Assembly (NCBI GenBank): GCA_030595795.1
Contig: JAUVCH010000031.1
Coordinates: forward strand, 1 to 36,199
Direction: 5' to 3'
Length of the DNA: 36,199 nt
Source: Gammaproteobacteria bacterium
GTDB taxonomy: Bacteria; Pseudomonadota; Gammaproteobacteria; GCA-001735895
The position numbers were made by a program, and so were the translations under genes. Shown here one piece after another: positions 1-10,331 of this stretch (position 1 is the stretch's first letter; each line of letters opens with the position of its first letter). A model generated the notes under the pieces. It was not told the DNA's origin, did no database searches, and saw only the letters and a list, made by a program, of their open reading frames with translations.

Positions 1-3000
1 ATTCTGCAGGCTAACAAAACGATAATCATCAGATATCGAGGGTTCACCGCGACTCACCGAGGTTATTCTATTACGGATAAACTCCTGATCCTGCGGATGC
101 ACTAGCTCGATAAAATCGTTTAAATTTTTACAGTGCTGAGCATTACCACTGACCACCATGTCTGCTAACTGATTCGACACTAGTAATTCATCCTTTTGGG
201 AATCCCATCGCCAGTAGCCAAGCCCCGCCAGCCGCTGGGCTCCGGCTAACCATTCCTGACTTTCATTAAGATGCCGCATATTGTCGGCAACTCTTAACTG
301 GAATTGAATACGCGAATTTAACACCGCGAAATTAACCGGCTTAACAATAAAGTCTGATGCACCAGCTTCGAAAGCCTGGTTGACCGATTCTATATCACCT
401 AAACCGGTTAACATCAGTATCGGAGTCGAGCGTGTACTAGCCCTCTGGCGGAGCTGCAGGCAAATTTCAAAACCATTTAACCCCGGCATCACCGCGTCAA
501 GCAGTATTAAATCAGGCCGAACTTGTTCAATTAGCGCCAACGCTTCTTCACCACTAGCGGCCTCAACAACTTTATAACCCTGACTTCTGATCGTCTCACT
601 GGTAGTCAGACGGAAACCGGCCTCGTCGTCTACAATTAAAATAGTAGTTTCCGAAGATGCTTGAGGCGCCCGCTCTACTTCGGGAAGATTTTCGAGCGGT
701 TCGCCCAACTCCGATTTCAATGCGCCGATGACTCGCGGCAGCTGCCTTTCGATAGCTACAATCAATTCAGGCACCGCTTCTTTGTTGCCCTGTCTGCCAT
801 GATCTTCCAGTTCAGCACAGAGCTTCGAAAACGCCACCGCACCCAAATTTGCACTGGATGATTTCAAACTATGTGCAGCCTGCCACAGCGCCTCCAAATT
901 ACCCTCAGACCAGGCCTGCCTAATCGCATTGACCGAATCAGGGGATTGTTCCAGATAGATATTGATGGATTTACCCAGCACGTCGCGCCCGGTCGCTTCC
1001 GACAACATCCGAATCTGTTCGAGTGCGGAGTTATCGAGTACGGCCCCGATATCGCTTAAATCAACCTGATTCGATGAAGTTTCCTGATCAGTTTCTGAAT
1101 CGATTAAATCTTTTTTCGCGAGCCATTTGCCTAAAGCCTCGGCCAGCATACTCTGGTTGAACGGCTTGCTTAAATATTCATCCATTCCGGCTGACGCACA
1201 CTCCTCTACGATACCTTTCTTCACATCTGCAGTTAGCGCGATAATCGGCGTTCGAGCTAAATTTTGCTCATCCTCGTATTCCCGGATCGCAAGGCTCGCT
1301 GCAAATCCGTCCATTTCCGGCATATGGCAATCCATTAAAATCAGGTCGTAATTTTTATTCCGTACCGCATTAACGGCAACCGAACCATTTTCAGCCAGAT
1401 CAGCATCACAGCCAAGCGCCATCAACATACCCAGAGCCACTTCCTGATTGACCTGATTATCTTCTACCAAAAGAATTTCACCACTAAATTTGTGCTCACG
1501 TACTGGCGCAACATACTTCTCGGGTTGCTTCTCTCCCATTACTTCGCGCAGGCAGGTAAGTAATAGCTGCTGTCTAACCGGCTTTTGCAGATATCGAGTA
1601 ATAGAGACTTTTTTGGCAATTGCTGAATGGGTGTCAAACCCGAAAGAACTCAACATCACCAGATGCGGTACATTGATTACGGCATCCTCTTTGAGTTTTT
1701 TTGCTAATTCGAGGCCGTCCATATCAGGCATATGCCAGTCGAGTAATACTATTTGATAGGGATCTCCGTCATCCTGGGCTTTACGGATAAACTCCAGCGC
1801 CTTGTTCCCGGAGCCTACATTATCATTGCGCATTCCCCAGGAAATCACCTGATTATGTAAAATTTCTCGATTGACAGCATGGTCATCGACAACTAGAACA
1901 CGCACGTTTTCTAGCAACTGAGTCGGTTGTGGAGATGAAATATCCTGATCAGAGACAGGGAAAGAGATAGCCAGTCGAAACAGGGAACCTTCACCCAGTA
2001 CACTGTGCAGTTCGATTTTCCCCTCCATTATATCAACCAGACGTTTAGTGATTGCGAGGCCCAAACCGGTCCCACCAAAGCGACGCATAATAGAATTGTC
2101 ACCCTGACTAAAAGCATCAAAAATGACACTTTGTTGTTCCGGTGCTATGCCAGGCCCAGTATCGGATATTTCGATCTCGAGATCATAACAATCGACATGA
2201 CGCGCCGTTAGTCGCACAGAGATTCGTACCTCACCTTTCTCAGTGAACTTGGCGGCATTGCCCAACAGATTAACCAGTATCTGACGAAGCCGGGTTGGAT
2301 CACCTTTAACCATTCGAGGTAAATCAACCGGTATATCGGCAACACATACCAGCCCTTTGCGATGCGCCTGCTCGGAAACCAGCTCTACGGTATCTTCAAG
2401 GATTTCGCGTAAATCAAAATCTTCCTCCATGAGCAACATCTTTTCAGCTTCAATTTTGGAAAAGTCGAGGATGTCATTGATGATATTCAACAGTGAGTCC
2501 GCAGAACGATGGGCTGTCGCCGCAAGCCGATGTGAGCGCATATCGAGCTCTGTATCCATCAGTAACTCGGTCATACCCAGCACACCGTTCAACGGCGTGC
2601 GTATCTCATGGCTCATGGTTGCTAAAAATTCACTTTTTGCCCTATTGGCATTTTCGGCAGATTCCTTGGCTTCCAGTAGACTGGTGGTGCGCTGTGCAAT
2701 CTCGACTTCAAGATTGTCACGATTGGCGCTGAGCTTCTCATCACGAAGCCGTATTTGTTCGAGCATCGAATTAAAGCCTTCGATCAACTCACCAATCTCG
2801 TCTATATCACTCGGTTGTAACTTAAGGCTAAAATCTTGCTTTTCCGAAACTTGCTGAATTCCATCCAGTAGATGATGTATCGGGGTCGAAATTCTGCGTT
2901 GCAAAGACGTCGAGAGGAAATACACCAACAGCATGATAAGCAACATGAGAACGCTCGATAAGCCGAGGAACTCAACCATACGGTCGTAAATCGGTTGCAG

Positions 3001-3474
3001 TGACGACACCATAACCACATAACCGAGCAATTTACCGTCTAACAAAACTGGTTGAATGTACGACAAATACATATCCAAAAAATAGTAGCGAGTTTTAATC
3101 AGCTCGGACTGATCGAAAATCCACGAATTCTTATGGTCATCAAGGTAATCAACCATAGCTGAATTAGCCTGTAAACTCGCGAATTCCTGCCAGTCAGCCG
3201 TATAGATGACTGCGGCATGGATAGAACCTTCGGCTTTTGCAGACTCAAAATATTGTTGCGCAGCGTCCCGATCGCCAGCAACTATTGGAGTCTGCGAGTT
3301 TGTCGATATCACATTAGCTAATAGCGCACTACGCTCTAGCAAATTTGCTCGATCCGAAATATATTGTAATCCGATATTGGCCGCACAGGTTATTACCAAC
3401 GCAATTCCGCTGACATACAATATAATTCGCCGGGTTTTTTCGGCCAGGTTGATGTTATTTCTTTTTTTAATCAC
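1..3474 (-). CDS. Hybrid sensor histidine kinase, BarA-like, with three receiver domains, internal HPt and a C-terminal PAS (partial, C-terminus beyond left edge)
   Basis: The frame is open from a GTG at 3474 to base 1 (1158 codons, no stop); an in-frame TAA lies two codons upstream of the GTG, and GGAGACGGAG precedes it. Domains by approximate residue: membrane helix 13-33; periplasmic sensor 34-165, CHASE8-like; second helix 168-190; HAMP; HisKA with H289 in TMSHEIRTP; HATPase 395-510; REC1 with D579 (LLDWHMPD); REC2 with D715 ([11 protein letters not shown]); HPt with H868 ([13 protein letters not shown]); REC3 with D993 (LLDAVMPG); then a PAS-like domain from about 1080 (LAGLGYWRW). By family it should autophosphorylate at the inner membrane and relay His-Asp-His-Asp. 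A REC and PAS after the HPt is unusual for BarA types and resembles the start of a REC-PAS-GGDEF/EAL protein. The output domain is outside the window and the signal is unknown. Confidence 0.93.
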   Translation of the reverse strand, partial: MIKKRNNINLAEKTRRIILYVSGIALVITCAANIGLQYISDRANLLERSALLANVISTNSQTPIVAGDRDAAQQYFESAKAEGSIHAAVIYTADWQEFASLQANSAMVDYLDDHKNSWIFDQSELIKTRYYFLDMYLSYIQPVLLDGKLLGYVVMVSSLQPIYDRMVEFLGLSSVLMLLIMLLVYFLSTSLQRRISTPIHHLLDGIQQVSEKQDFSLKLQPSDIDEIGELIEGFNSMLEQIRLRDEKLSANRDNLEVEIAQRTTSLLEAKESAENANRAKSEFLATMSHEIRTPLNGVLGMTELLMDTELDMRSHRLAATAHRSADSLLNIINDILDFSKIEAEKMLLMEEDFDLREILEDTVELVSEQAHRKGLVCVADIPVDLPRMVKGDPTRLRQILVNLLGNAAKFTEKGEVRISVRLTARHVDCYDLEIEISDTGPGIAPEQQSVIFDAFSQGDNSIMRRFGGTGLGLAITKRLVDIMEGKIELHSVLGEGSLFRLAISFPVSDQDISSPQPTQLLENVRVLVVDDHAVNREILHNQVISWGMRNDNVGSGNKALEFIRKAQDDGDPYQIVLLDWHMPDMDGLELAKKLKEDAVINVPHLVMLSSFGFDTHSAIAKKVSITRYLQKPVRQQLLLTCLREVMGEKQPEKYVAPVREHKFSGEILLVEDNQVNQEVALGMLMALGCDADLAENGSVAVNAVRNKNYDLILMDCHMPEMDGFAASLAIREYEDEQNLARTPIIALTADVKKGIVEECASAGMDEYLSKPFNQSMLAEALGKWLAKKDLIDSETDQETSSNQVDLSDIGAVLDNSALEQIRMLSEATGRDVLGKSINIYLEQSPDSVNAIRQAWSEGNLEALWQAAHSLKSSSANLGAVAFSKLCAELEDHGRQGNKEAVPELIVAIERQLPRVIGALKSELGEPLENLPEVERAPQASSETTILIVDDEAGFRLTTSETIRSQGYKVVEAASGEEALALIEQVRPDLILLDAVMPGLNGFEICLQLRQRASTRSTPILMLTGLGDIESVNQAFEAGASDFIVKPVNFAVLNSRIQFQLRVADNMRHLNESQEWLAGAQRLAGLGYWRWDSQKDELLVSNQLADMVVSGNAQHCKNLNDFIELVHPQDQEFIRNRITSVSRGEPSISDDYRFVSLQN

Positions 3475-3755
3475 TCGTTAATCTCCGTCTCCGGAGCAAT
3501 CCATAGTCATCTATTTCAGCAAGAAAAGCCGCATATTCGAGGCGCGGCAGATAGACGGTATTCAATTTAATCTTTAAGCTCGCGTGCTCTTGTCCCTGGA
3601 CAAATTAAATAATACCTTTAGTTCGAAAATCCTCCCTACATCATATAGTTGGGAAAGATCGATTCTTCAAGTTTTAAATGAAATGATTTTTTTCAGGGCA
3701 GTCAGAATTTACCTTGAAAATAGACAATTATAGGTAAGAGAGGGGCTTCGAAAAT
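3475..3755. other. Intergenic region upstream of the hybrid kinase
   Basis: This non-coding stretch lies between the kinase start and the terminator of the aminotransferase gene. Both flanking genes are on the minus strand, so the kinase promoter should be here. It is AT-rich, especially 3600-3740. I could not fix a convincing -35/-10 pair and see no open frame, repeat or RNA gene in it. Confidence 0.5.
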
Positions 3756-3788
3756 AGTAATGCCACCGGTTGACACCAACCAGTGGCA
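3756..3788 (-). terminator. Hairpin terminator after the class V aminotransferase gene
   Basis: Two 12-base arms (3761-3772 and 3777-3788) flank a 4-base loop. In the minus-strand transcript the single mismatch becomes a G-U wobble, so the stem is fully paired. A moderately U-rich tail (TTACTATTTTC) follows. It starts 12 bases after the aminotransferase stop codon, which fits a Rho-independent terminator, though the U tract is imperfect. Confidence 0.65.
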
Positions 3789-3799
3789 CATTATTACAG

Positions 3800-5020
3800 T
3801 TATCGATTAGCTAGATACTCAGCCAAACCGGCCATAACACTATCCTTGTCGAAGTCAGCATCCATTTTCAACATTGCATCTGCGTAACGACCGACGATAT
3901 CGGTGATCGCGTCGTGCGTCAGCTGGTTTAATATACCGACTCGCACCTGAACGGGCTCTGACAAGGTAGGCCAGATACCAAAACCTTCGGCCCGACAGCC
4001 ACCGACCAGTTCTTTTTCTCTACCCGCCAGATCGCCTGGTAGATTGCAAACCACCAAACTAGTCATGTTTGACGTCACTTCACAGCCCATGGCCTCGATA
4101 GCCTGACGCAAACCTTTTTCAAAGAAAGCGTAGTCAACAGCTTTTTGTGCTCGTCCATGTTGCAGCAATAGACGCAGCGCTTCGTGAAATGATGCGACGG
4201 CGTAACCCGAATGGGTACGATGGTAAGCGACAGTATCGGAATCTTTACCGTCGATGATGCCCCAGTGACGCGCTTCCAGGATGGGATTATGCACGTAGGT
4301 GTAACAACCGCGCTTTTTCAACACATCGATCACACGGTCGTTAAAACTTACCGGCGCATAGGTCAAAGGCAAAGCTAGAATACCTTTCTGCGGACAGGAC
4401 GCCCAGGTCGTAACTGCCGGATAATCATCGATATTAAAATCCGCAATACCAAGACTCGAAACTGCATCGACTATACCCATGGCATCGTGATTGGCACAGG
4501 CATTGTTGAATCCCTGCAAATCATTGATACGGCCGCTACCGGTTTCCCAGTGTGCCATGAAGGCCCACATTGGCTTGTGTTCGGCCAAAGCTGCTTCGAC
4601 AATTTCACCAGTCACTGACTGACCATGCGCTACATTGATCGTAATCACATTGGTCGGCCTGGGATTCATTGGATCAGCAGCCAGGTCGGCTGGCGTTGAG
4701 GCTTTCATGCGGATCGCGAGATCATCGATCCCACTAAAGGTTCCATTGACGAAGACAACGACCGAATCGCCGGGTAAAATTGGTGCGAAAGCGCAGTCGA
4801 GCCCACTAAAGCCAGTGCCGCCAACCGCAAAAGTATGAACGTTTTTAGTGCCGAAAACTTCGCGTAACATGAATTTGGATTCCATCATGCCACGGGTAAC
4901 ATCGGCCTGCATATGATCGGCTACACCAGCTCTGGCAAAACTTTCCAGCACTCTAGGGTCGGTATTCCCCGGTCCTGGACCGGCAGCGAGGGTATTTGGT
5001 ATTTCTAATTGAGGATACAT
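3800..5020 (-). CDS. Class V PLP-dependent aminotransferase, serine/alanine--glyoxylate aminotransferase type
   Basis: The 406-residue product has the fold-type I class V pattern: N-terminal AAGPGPGNTDPRVL, the cofactor-binding GIVDAVSSLG (D185), and the expected Schiff-base lysine K212 in ASCPQKGILALP. Length fits serine-glyoxylate and alanine-glyoxylate aminotransferases (about 390-410). By family it would move an amino group from serine or alanine to glyoxylate, giving glycine, in the cytoplasm. The start ATG is preceded by TGGAGA at good spacing. It is followed by its own hairpin terminator, so it is probably monocistronic. Malate synthase G, another glyoxylate consumer, lies about 1.2 kb away. 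The donor specificity (serine, alanine, ureidoglycine) cannot be read from sequence alone. Confidence 0.85.
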   Translation of the reverse strand: MYPQLEIPNTLAAGPGPGNTDPRVLESFARAGVADHMQADVTRGMMESKFMLREVFGTKNVHTFAVGGTGFSGLDCAFAPILPGDSVVVFVNGTFSGIDDLAIRMKASTPADLAADPMNPRPTNVITINVAHGQSVTGEIVEAALAEHKPMWAFMAHWETGSGRINDLQGFNNACANHDAMGIVDAVSSLGIADFNIDDYPAVTTWASCPQKGILALPLTYAPVSFNDRVIDVLKKRGCYTYVHNPILEARHWGIIDGKDSDTVAYHRTHSGYAVASFHEALRLLLQHGRAQKAVDYAFFEKGLRQAIEAMGCEVTSNMTSLVVCNLPGDLAGREKELVGGCRAEGFGIWPTLSEPVQVRVGILNQLTHDAITDIVGRYADAMLKMDADFDKDSVMAGLAEYLANR

Positions 5021-5264
5021 ATTGAGTTAAATCTCCAGAGTTCTATGAATATATTATTCGAGTATAAGTACCAGTCAAAACCAAACTATGTCAGTTTCGA
5101 CAAGAATGGCTCCATGTTCGACAAAGTATGAATGCGGACAATCTTTCGTTATTTGGTATACCAGGCCGTTACTATCTACTAAATTAGGCGATTGCCACAG
5201 ATAAAATAATTGATTCCACAATAATAATTATTTATTCCCTTGCCGCAGAGGTATCGCTGAACGC

Positions 5265-5270
5265 TATAAT
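5265..5270 (+). promoter_or_regulatory. Candidate sigma-70 -10 box for the panE-like gene
   Basis: A perfect TATAAT lies 40 bases before the ATG at 5310. A partial -35 (TTGCCG, 5240-5245) sits at a long 19-base spacing. An AT-rich inverted repeat (AATAATT at 5205-5211, AATTATT at 5226-5232) lies just upstream and could be an operator or chance. Confidence 0.4.
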
Positions 5271-5309
5271 TTATTATTGTTTGCTGATGAATAACCGGGT
5301 GAGGTAGGA

Positions 5310-6248
5310 ATGCGAATAGCGATTTTCGGAAGTGGTGGTGTCGGTGGTTACTTTGGGGGCCGACTCGCACAGATTGGACAGGATGTTACTTTTATTGCTC
5401 GCGGCAAACATCTCGAAACGATGCGTCGCAGTGGTTTAAAAGTGGATAGCATCGCAGGGAGCTTTACACTGGATAAGGTACAGGTGACCGACAACCCCGA
5501 AGATATTGGCGTGGTAGACGTTATTATCTGTTCGGTAAAAGCCTGGCAGGTCGCGAAGGCAGCCAAAGCGATGAAGCCCATGATTGGGGAAAAAACCCTG
5601 GTCATACCGCTACAAAATGGTGTCGAAGCCCCTGCTCAACTTGCCGAGTTATTGGGTGATGACAAGGTACTAGGTGGCCTATGTGCAATTATCGCATTTC
5701 GCGCCAACCCAGGCCACATCAAACACATCGGTGCTAATCCACTGATTCGATTTGGGCACATCAACAAGCGAGCCGACGCGCGGGTGAATAGACTGTCTGA
5801 AATATTCAACCGCTGCCACGGCGTTAAATCCAGCATCCCGGCCGATATCAACGTCGCCATGTGGCAAAAATTTATGCTGATTTCAGCCTGGAGTGGGGTC
5901 GGCGCAGTGACACGAGCGCCGATTGGTATCTTGCTCCAGCTTGACGAAACCCGACAGATGATGATCGACGCTCTGGAAGAAATTTATCGACTAGGGCTCG
6001 CCCACCAAATTAATTTGCCGAGTAATAGCGTCGCGAATACAATGACCACGCTGGAAAGCTTTCCGAAGAATTCGACCACCTCTATGCAGCGCGATATCGC
6101 AGAGGGCCTGCCCTCCGAACTCGATATACAAAACGATGCCGTTGTGCGGCTCGCAAACCAGGTTGGCCTCGAGACCCCGGTAAATGAGTTTATTCTGCAC
6201 AGCCTGCGCCCACAGGAATTACGTGCGCGAGGGGCACTACAGTTTTAA
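5310..6248 (+). CDS. panE: 2-dehydropantoate 2-reductase (ketopantoate reductase) family protein
   Basis: The 312-residue protein begins with a Rossmann dinucleotide motif (IAIFGSGGVGGYFGG, residues 3-17), has LQNGVEA around N103 and the catalytic-type lysine K187 in NVAMWQKF. These match the ApbA/PanE family, which reduces ketopantoate to pantoate with NADPH on the pantothenate/CoA route. Length is normal. A strong GAGGTAGGA ribosome site precedes the ATG. Its TAA overlaps the stop of the convergent malate synthase gene. Many genomes carry several PanE-like paralogues acting on other 2-oxo acids, so the family is firm but the pantoate role is an inference; no other pan gene is present here. 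Confidence 0.8.
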   Translation: MRIAIFGSGGVGGYFGGRLAQIGQDVTFIARGKHLETMRRSGLKVDSIAGSFTLDKVQVTDNPEDIGVVDVIICSVKAWQVAKAAKAMKPMIGEKTLVIPLQNGVEAPAQLAELLGDDKVLGGLCAIIAFRANPGHIKHIGANPLIRFGHINKRADARVNRLSEIFNRCHGVKSSIPADINVAMWQKFMLISAWSGVGAVTRAPIGILLQLDETRQMMIDALEEIYRLGLAHQINLPSNSVANTMTTLESFPKNSTTSMQRDIAEGLPSELDIQNDAVVRLANQVGLETPVNEFILHSLRPQELRARGALQF

Positions 6249-8416
6249 GACTTTCGCAGCGCTTTTGCTTCACGACGTCGAGCATGTAATACGGGCTCGG
6301 TATAACCGTTGCTGACTTTACGTCCCTCGAACACCAGGTCGAGCGCCGCCTGAAATGCAATGCTCTGCCCGAAATCAGGTGCCATGTTTTTATATTCAGG
6401 ATCGTGGCTATTCTGTCGATCCACAATCTCGGCCATTTTTTCAAAAACCTGCCGAATTTGCGCTTCGTTAGTAATACCATGGTGCAACCAGTTAGCGATA
6501 TGCTGGCTCGAAATTCTCAGGGTCGCACGATCTTCCATCAGTTCCAGATCGGTAATATCGGGTACTTTAGAACACCCCACTCCCTGATCGATCCAGCGCA
6601 CCACGTAACCGAGTATGCCCTGCGCATTATTTTCCAGTTCCCTGATCAGATCGCTTTCGTTAATCTTGCGTCCATCGAGTACCGGGATGGTTAAAATGTC
6701 GTCGAGGTGAGCGCGGGAACAATTCGCCAGTTGCTGCTGGCGAGCCAGCACATCGACCTGGTGATAATGCATGGCATGCAAACAACCCGCGATTGGTGAG
6801 GGTATCCAGGCGGTGTTTGCACCGGCACGCGGATGTGCGATTTTCTGCTTCATCATTTCGCGCATGTTGTCGGGTGCTGCCCACATGCCTTTACCGATCT
6901 GGCCATGCCCGACCATGCCGGTTTCCAGACCAATATCAACGTTCCAGTCTTCGTAGGCCAGTAACCATGTTGAATTTTTAATTTCGTTCTTGGGAATCAT
7001 GGCATCGGCTTCCATACTGGTGTGTATTTCATCGCCGGTACGATCGAGGAACCCGGTATTAATAAACACGACTCGTTCACTCGCCGCTCGAATACATTCC
7101 TTCAGGTTAACCGTGGTGCGACGTTCTTCATCCATGATGCCGATTTTCAGAGTATTTTTCGCGAGCCCAAGAGCGTCTTCTACCATACAGAACAGGGTCA
7201 CCGCGGCGGCTACTTCCTGTGGACCATGCATTTTTGGTTTAACAATATAAACACCGCCCTTGCGGCTATTTTTGAAGGCACCATTACCCAGCAAATCGTG
7301 CCTGGCGGCGAGTACTGTGACCATCGCATCGAGAAAAGTCTCAGGAATTTCTTCACCGTTACAGGTAACCGCATCGGTATACATATGCGTACCGACGTTA
7401 CGAACGAACATCAGACTACGGCCAGGTAAAGTAAAAGTCTCACCATTCGGCGCGATAAATTCTGGATCGGGGTTAAGACTGCGCTCGATGGCCTCGTTAC
7501 CGCGCATTATCGTCGTGGTCAAATCGCCTTTCATCAGGCCACACCAGTTGCGATAAACACGAACCTTGTCTTCGGCATCGACCGCGGCAACCGAATCTTC
7601 GCAATCCATAATTGTGGTAATCGCCGCTTCGATACGGACATCGTAAACATTCGCCAGATCACCCTGACCGATGTAGAAACCCTCGCCGATTAAAATTTCG
7701 AGGTGCAGATTATTATGTCGTAACAGGATAGCCGAAGGTGCATCGGGTTCACCACGATACCCGGCAAAGCATTCGCGCCAGCCGAGTTCGGTTTCACTGC
7801 CATCGCCCATAACTAAGACTAACTTGCCCGAGCGCACCTTATAGCAGGTAACATAGTGGTGACTGCCGATGGCGAGTGGGACAGCCTGATCGAGAAAGTC
7901 GCGCACGTAACGGATAACCTGCTGACCACGTACCGGATTATATTTGGCAGTCTTCTTACATCCCTGAACCTCGAGAATAATATCGGTGCCATACAAAGCA
8001 TCGTAAAGGCTGTTCCAACGAGCGTTAGCTGCATTCAGTGCGTACCGTGCGTTATCGACCGGCACCACTAGTTGTGGACCTGCGATGACCGCAACTTCGT
8101 CATCGACGTTTTCGGTACTGACACTGAACGCTTCGCCCTCATCTACCAGGTAATCAATTCCTCGGAGAAAGGATTTGTATTTTTCCAGATCAATCTGACC
8201 GAAATGCGTCTTATGCCAGTCATCGAGCTTTTCCTGAATTTGATCGCGCTGGTTCAGGAGATCGCGATTACCAGCACCCATGCCAGCATTAATATCGGCT
8301 AGAGACTGCCAAAATTGCAGGGGTTCGATTCCCGTACCAGGCGCTATCTCCTTTTCAATTAATTCATAGAGATTCTTGTCGACGCTCAAGCCGCTAACTT
8401 CAATGCGATTACTCAT
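6245..8416 (-). CDS. glcB: Malate synthase G
   Basis: The 723-residue product matches the length of E. coli GlcB and carries its conserved blocks: RNWCGLMKGDLT, GRSLMFVRNVGTHMYTDAV, IVKPKMHGP, GIMDEERRTT, EADAMIPKNE, and near the C-terminus LMEDRATLRISSQH, which contains the catalytic aspartate of the family. It condenses glyoxylate with acetyl-CoA to malate in the cytoplasm (glyoxylate shunt or glycolate/glycine catabolism). No isocitrate lyase or glc operon partner is in the window. The neighbouring glyoxylate-type aminotransferase suggests a shared glyoxylate pool. The 3' end overlaps the convergent panE-like stop by four bases. Confidence 0.95.
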   Translation of the reverse strand: MSNRIEVSGLSVDKNLYELIEKEIAPGTGIEPLQFWQSLADINAGMGAGNRDLLNQRDQIQEKLDDWHKTHFGQIDLEKYKSFLRGIDYLVDEGEAFSVSTENVDDEVAVIAGPQLVVPVDNARYALNAANARWNSLYDALYGTDIILEVQGCKKTAKYNPVRGQQVIRYVRDFLDQAVPLAIGSHHYVTCYKVRSGKLVLVMGDGSETELGWRECFAGYRGEPDAPSAILLRHNNLHLEILIGEGFYIGQGDLANVYDVRIEAAITTIMDCEDSVAAVDAEDKVRVYRNWCGLMKGDLTTTIMRGNEAIERSLNPDPEFIAPNGETFTLPGRSLMFVRNVGTHMYTDAVTCNGEEIPETFLDAMVTVLAARHDLLGNGAFKNSRKGGVYIVKPKMHGPQEVAAAVTLFCMVEDALGLAKNTLKIGIMDEERRTTVNLKECIRAASERVVFINTGFLDRTGDEIHTSMEADAMIPKNEIKNSTWLLAYEDWNVDIGLETGMVGHGQIGKGMWAAPDNMREMMKQKIAHPRAGANTAWIPSPIAGCLHAMHYHQVDVLARQQQLANCSRAHLDDILTIPVLDGRKINESDLIRELENNAQGILGYVVRWIDQGVGCSKVPDITDLELMEDRATLRISSQHIANWLHHGITNEAQIRQVFEKMAEIVDRQNSHDPEYKNMAPDFGQSIAFQAALDLVFEGRKVSNGYTEPVLHARRREAKALRKS

Positions 8417-8541
8417 CTTGCTGGTCCTGACTCCCGGAAAATGTGATTTTTGAGTATATCCATCAAGGCCAATAAAACCAGTGCTGTCCGGCCATCATTG
8501 GGATGTTTTATGCTGGACTTTAAATAATCGGAAATCGACCT

Positions 8542-9330
8542 CTAGGGATGATGCTCGCCCAGTCGTGAAATTGGCGTCACACTAACGCCTTCGACATCAC
8601 AGACTATTTTGCTTTTCACCCCATACACTTCAGCAATATTATCCGCCGTCATGATTTCATCTGGTGTCCCGCTACCAAACAACTCACCATGATTAATAAT
8701 ATACAACTTATCGCAGAATCGTGCCGCAAGACTAAGATCATGCAGAACGACGACGGAAGCTTGGTCATCACGGCTATGGTTACGCAGTATTTCCATGACG
8801 TGCAACTGGTGATAGGGATCTAGTGCAGCTACGGGTTCATCGGCGAAAATTATTTGCGGATCGGTAGCGAAGATACGCGCCAGCATGACAAGGGTTTGCT
8901 CACCACCCGACAGTGTCGATACGATGCGGTTACGATAAGCCAGTGTCTCGGTAATTTCCATCGCGCGCTGTATTTTTTCTTCGTCTTCACTGGAACCATG
9001 TTGCCACCATTTTTGATGCGGAATCCGCCCTAGCCCGATGGTCTTCTCGACACTAAAAGGCCAGTAAGCTTTGGCACCCTGCACCAGATAGCCGATACGT
9101 TTAGCGCGTTCCTCAGGCGATACCTGATTGACATTGATATCGTCATATAAAATGTCCCCGAGACTGGGTTTTTCGACACAGGTTAACAATCGCAACAAAG
9201 TGCTTTTACCGGCACCATTAGGACCAATCAAACCCACCATTTCTCCGGCTTTGACCTCTATGTCGATACCTTTTAAAATCGATATATCATCGATTTGATA
9301 TCCCAGGTTTAATCCTTTTAACAGGCTCAT
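8542..9330 (-). CDS. ABC transporter ATP-binding protein, BtuD/FecE type
   Basis: A 262-residue ATPase with Walker A GPNGAGKST (36-44), Q-loop LVQG, signature LSGGEQ (140-145), Walker B and catalytic Glu in IIFADEPVAALDP (DEP at 164-166), and the switch histidine in VVLHDLS. This is the pattern of the iron-siderophore/heme/cobalamin importer ATPases. I chose the ATG at 9330: it overlaps the permease TGA as ATGA, and the frame upstream of it only reads through the permease gene. It forms the energising subunit for the two genes upstream. The transported ligand is not determined by this subunit. Confidence 0.9.
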   Translation of the reverse strand: MSLLKGLNLGYQIDDISILKGIDIEVKAGEMVGLIGPNGAGKSTLLRLLTCVEKPSLGDILYDDINVNQVSPEERAKRIGYLVQGAKAYWPFSVEKTIGLGRIPHQKWWQHGSSEDEEKIQRAMEITETLAYRNRIVSTLSGGEQTLVMLARIFATDPQIIFADEPVAALDPYHQLHVMEILRNHSRDDQASVVVLHDLSLAARFCDKLYIINHGELFGSGTPDEIMTADNIAEVYGVKSKIVCDVEGVSVTPISRLGEHHP

Positions 9331-10331
9331 AACATCAAGTTTCTGGTTTTCAGGATCAGGAACAGAAAAAAGGGGCCACCAACCAACGCGGTAATAACAC
9401 CGAGTTTTAACTCGCCGCCGCTGGACAGTAGCTGCACTGCTATATCGGCGACCAGTAGTAAAATCCCCCCGCCCAGGGTACTGGCCAATAGCAGCCGTCT
9501 CGGCTCGGCTCCGACAAAAGGCCTGATTAAATGGGGTACAACCAGGCCAATAAAACCAATATTTCCAGCCACCGAAACTGCTGCGCCGACACAGGAAGCC
9601 ACGCCTATTACCAGGATCCAGCGCAGCCGTTTTACCTCGAAACCCATCGATATTGCGGTTTCTTCGCCAAGTGTGAGCGCATTCAAAAATCGTCCGCAAT
9701 ATAAAATCAGTCCCCAGCCGACTAATACAAACGGCAGCGCAATCAATAATTCATTCATACTGCGGTTAGCGACCGAGCCCAGTAGCCAGAATACGATTTC
9801 CTGCATCGCGTATGGATTCGGCGCAAAGTTGAGCGCCAGCGCAATCAACGCACCACCGATGGCGTTGATGGCAACACCGGCGAGGATTAACGTGACAACC
9901 GATTTACTATTTCCGACCAGAGCAAATATGATCACCACCGATGCGAGCGCACCTAACAATCCACCTAGCGGTAACGCAAACCAGGCAATATTAGCGTAGC
10001 CAAAATAAAACACCAGGACCGCACCAAACGCGGCACTATTCGATACCCCAATGATGCCGGGCTCCGCCAGCGGATTACGTAACAGGCCTTGCAGGGCTGC
10101 TCCCGCCAAACCCAGCGTGGCGCCGATGATCATCGCCAGCAATGCTCGCGGCAATCGAATATCAAACAGGATGAGCGAATCCATGGAGGGCTTCTCTGCC
10201 ATTAAATCCATCATCGCCTTACCGATACCAATATCCACCGGGCCAACCAGTAGCGCAATATAAAAAACAACGAGAAGACACATGCCCAAACCGGTCAGCA
10301 AAATTCTGTCAGGAATAGCGGCGAAATTCAT
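9327..10331 (-). CDS. ABC transporter permease, BtuC/FecCD family
   Basis: A 334-residue, very hydrophobic protein with about ten predicted membrane segments and the FecCD/BtuC hallmarks: the early RLPRALLAMIIGATLGLAG segment, GLLRNPLAEPGIIG, and GNIGFIGLVVPHLIRPFVG near the C-terminus, which contacts the ATPase. It forms the inner-membrane channel of a metal-chelate importer (siderophore, heme or vitamin B12). The ATG overlaps the binding-protein stop, and the stop overlaps the ATPase start (both ATGA), so the three subunits are translationally coupled. Confidence 0.92.
   Translation of the reverse strand: MNFAAIPDRILLTGLGMCLLVVFYIALLVGPVDIGIGKAMMDLMAEKPSMDSLILFDIRLPRALLAMIIGATLGLAGAALQGLLRNPLAEPGIIGVSNSAAFGAVLVFYFGYANIAWFALPLGGLLGALASVVIIFALVGNSKSVVTLILAGVAINAIGGALIALALNFAPNPYAMQEIVFWLLGSVANRSMNELLIALPFVLVGWGLILYCGRFLNALTLGEETAISMGFEVKRLRWILVIGVASCVGAAVSVAGNIGFIGLVVPHLIRPFVGAEPRRLLLASTLGGGILLLVADIAVQLLSSGGELKLGVITALVGGPFFLFLILKTRNLML

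Noticed and set aside
2357..2857. Long plus-strand open frame of 166 codons
   Set aside because: It is antisense to the HAMP/HisKA/HATPase part of the hybrid kinase and is Ser/Arg-rich low-complexity sequence, a typical shadow frame.
7022..7429. Plus-strand frame of 135 codons inside malate synthase G
   Set aside because: It is fully antisense to strongly conserved GlcB blocks and has no ribosome site or recognisable domain.
9331..9699. 123-codon N-terminal extension of the ABC ATPase frame
   Set aside because: It lies inside the permease gene in another frame, shows no domain, and the ATG at 9330 forms a typical ATGA overlap with the permease stop.
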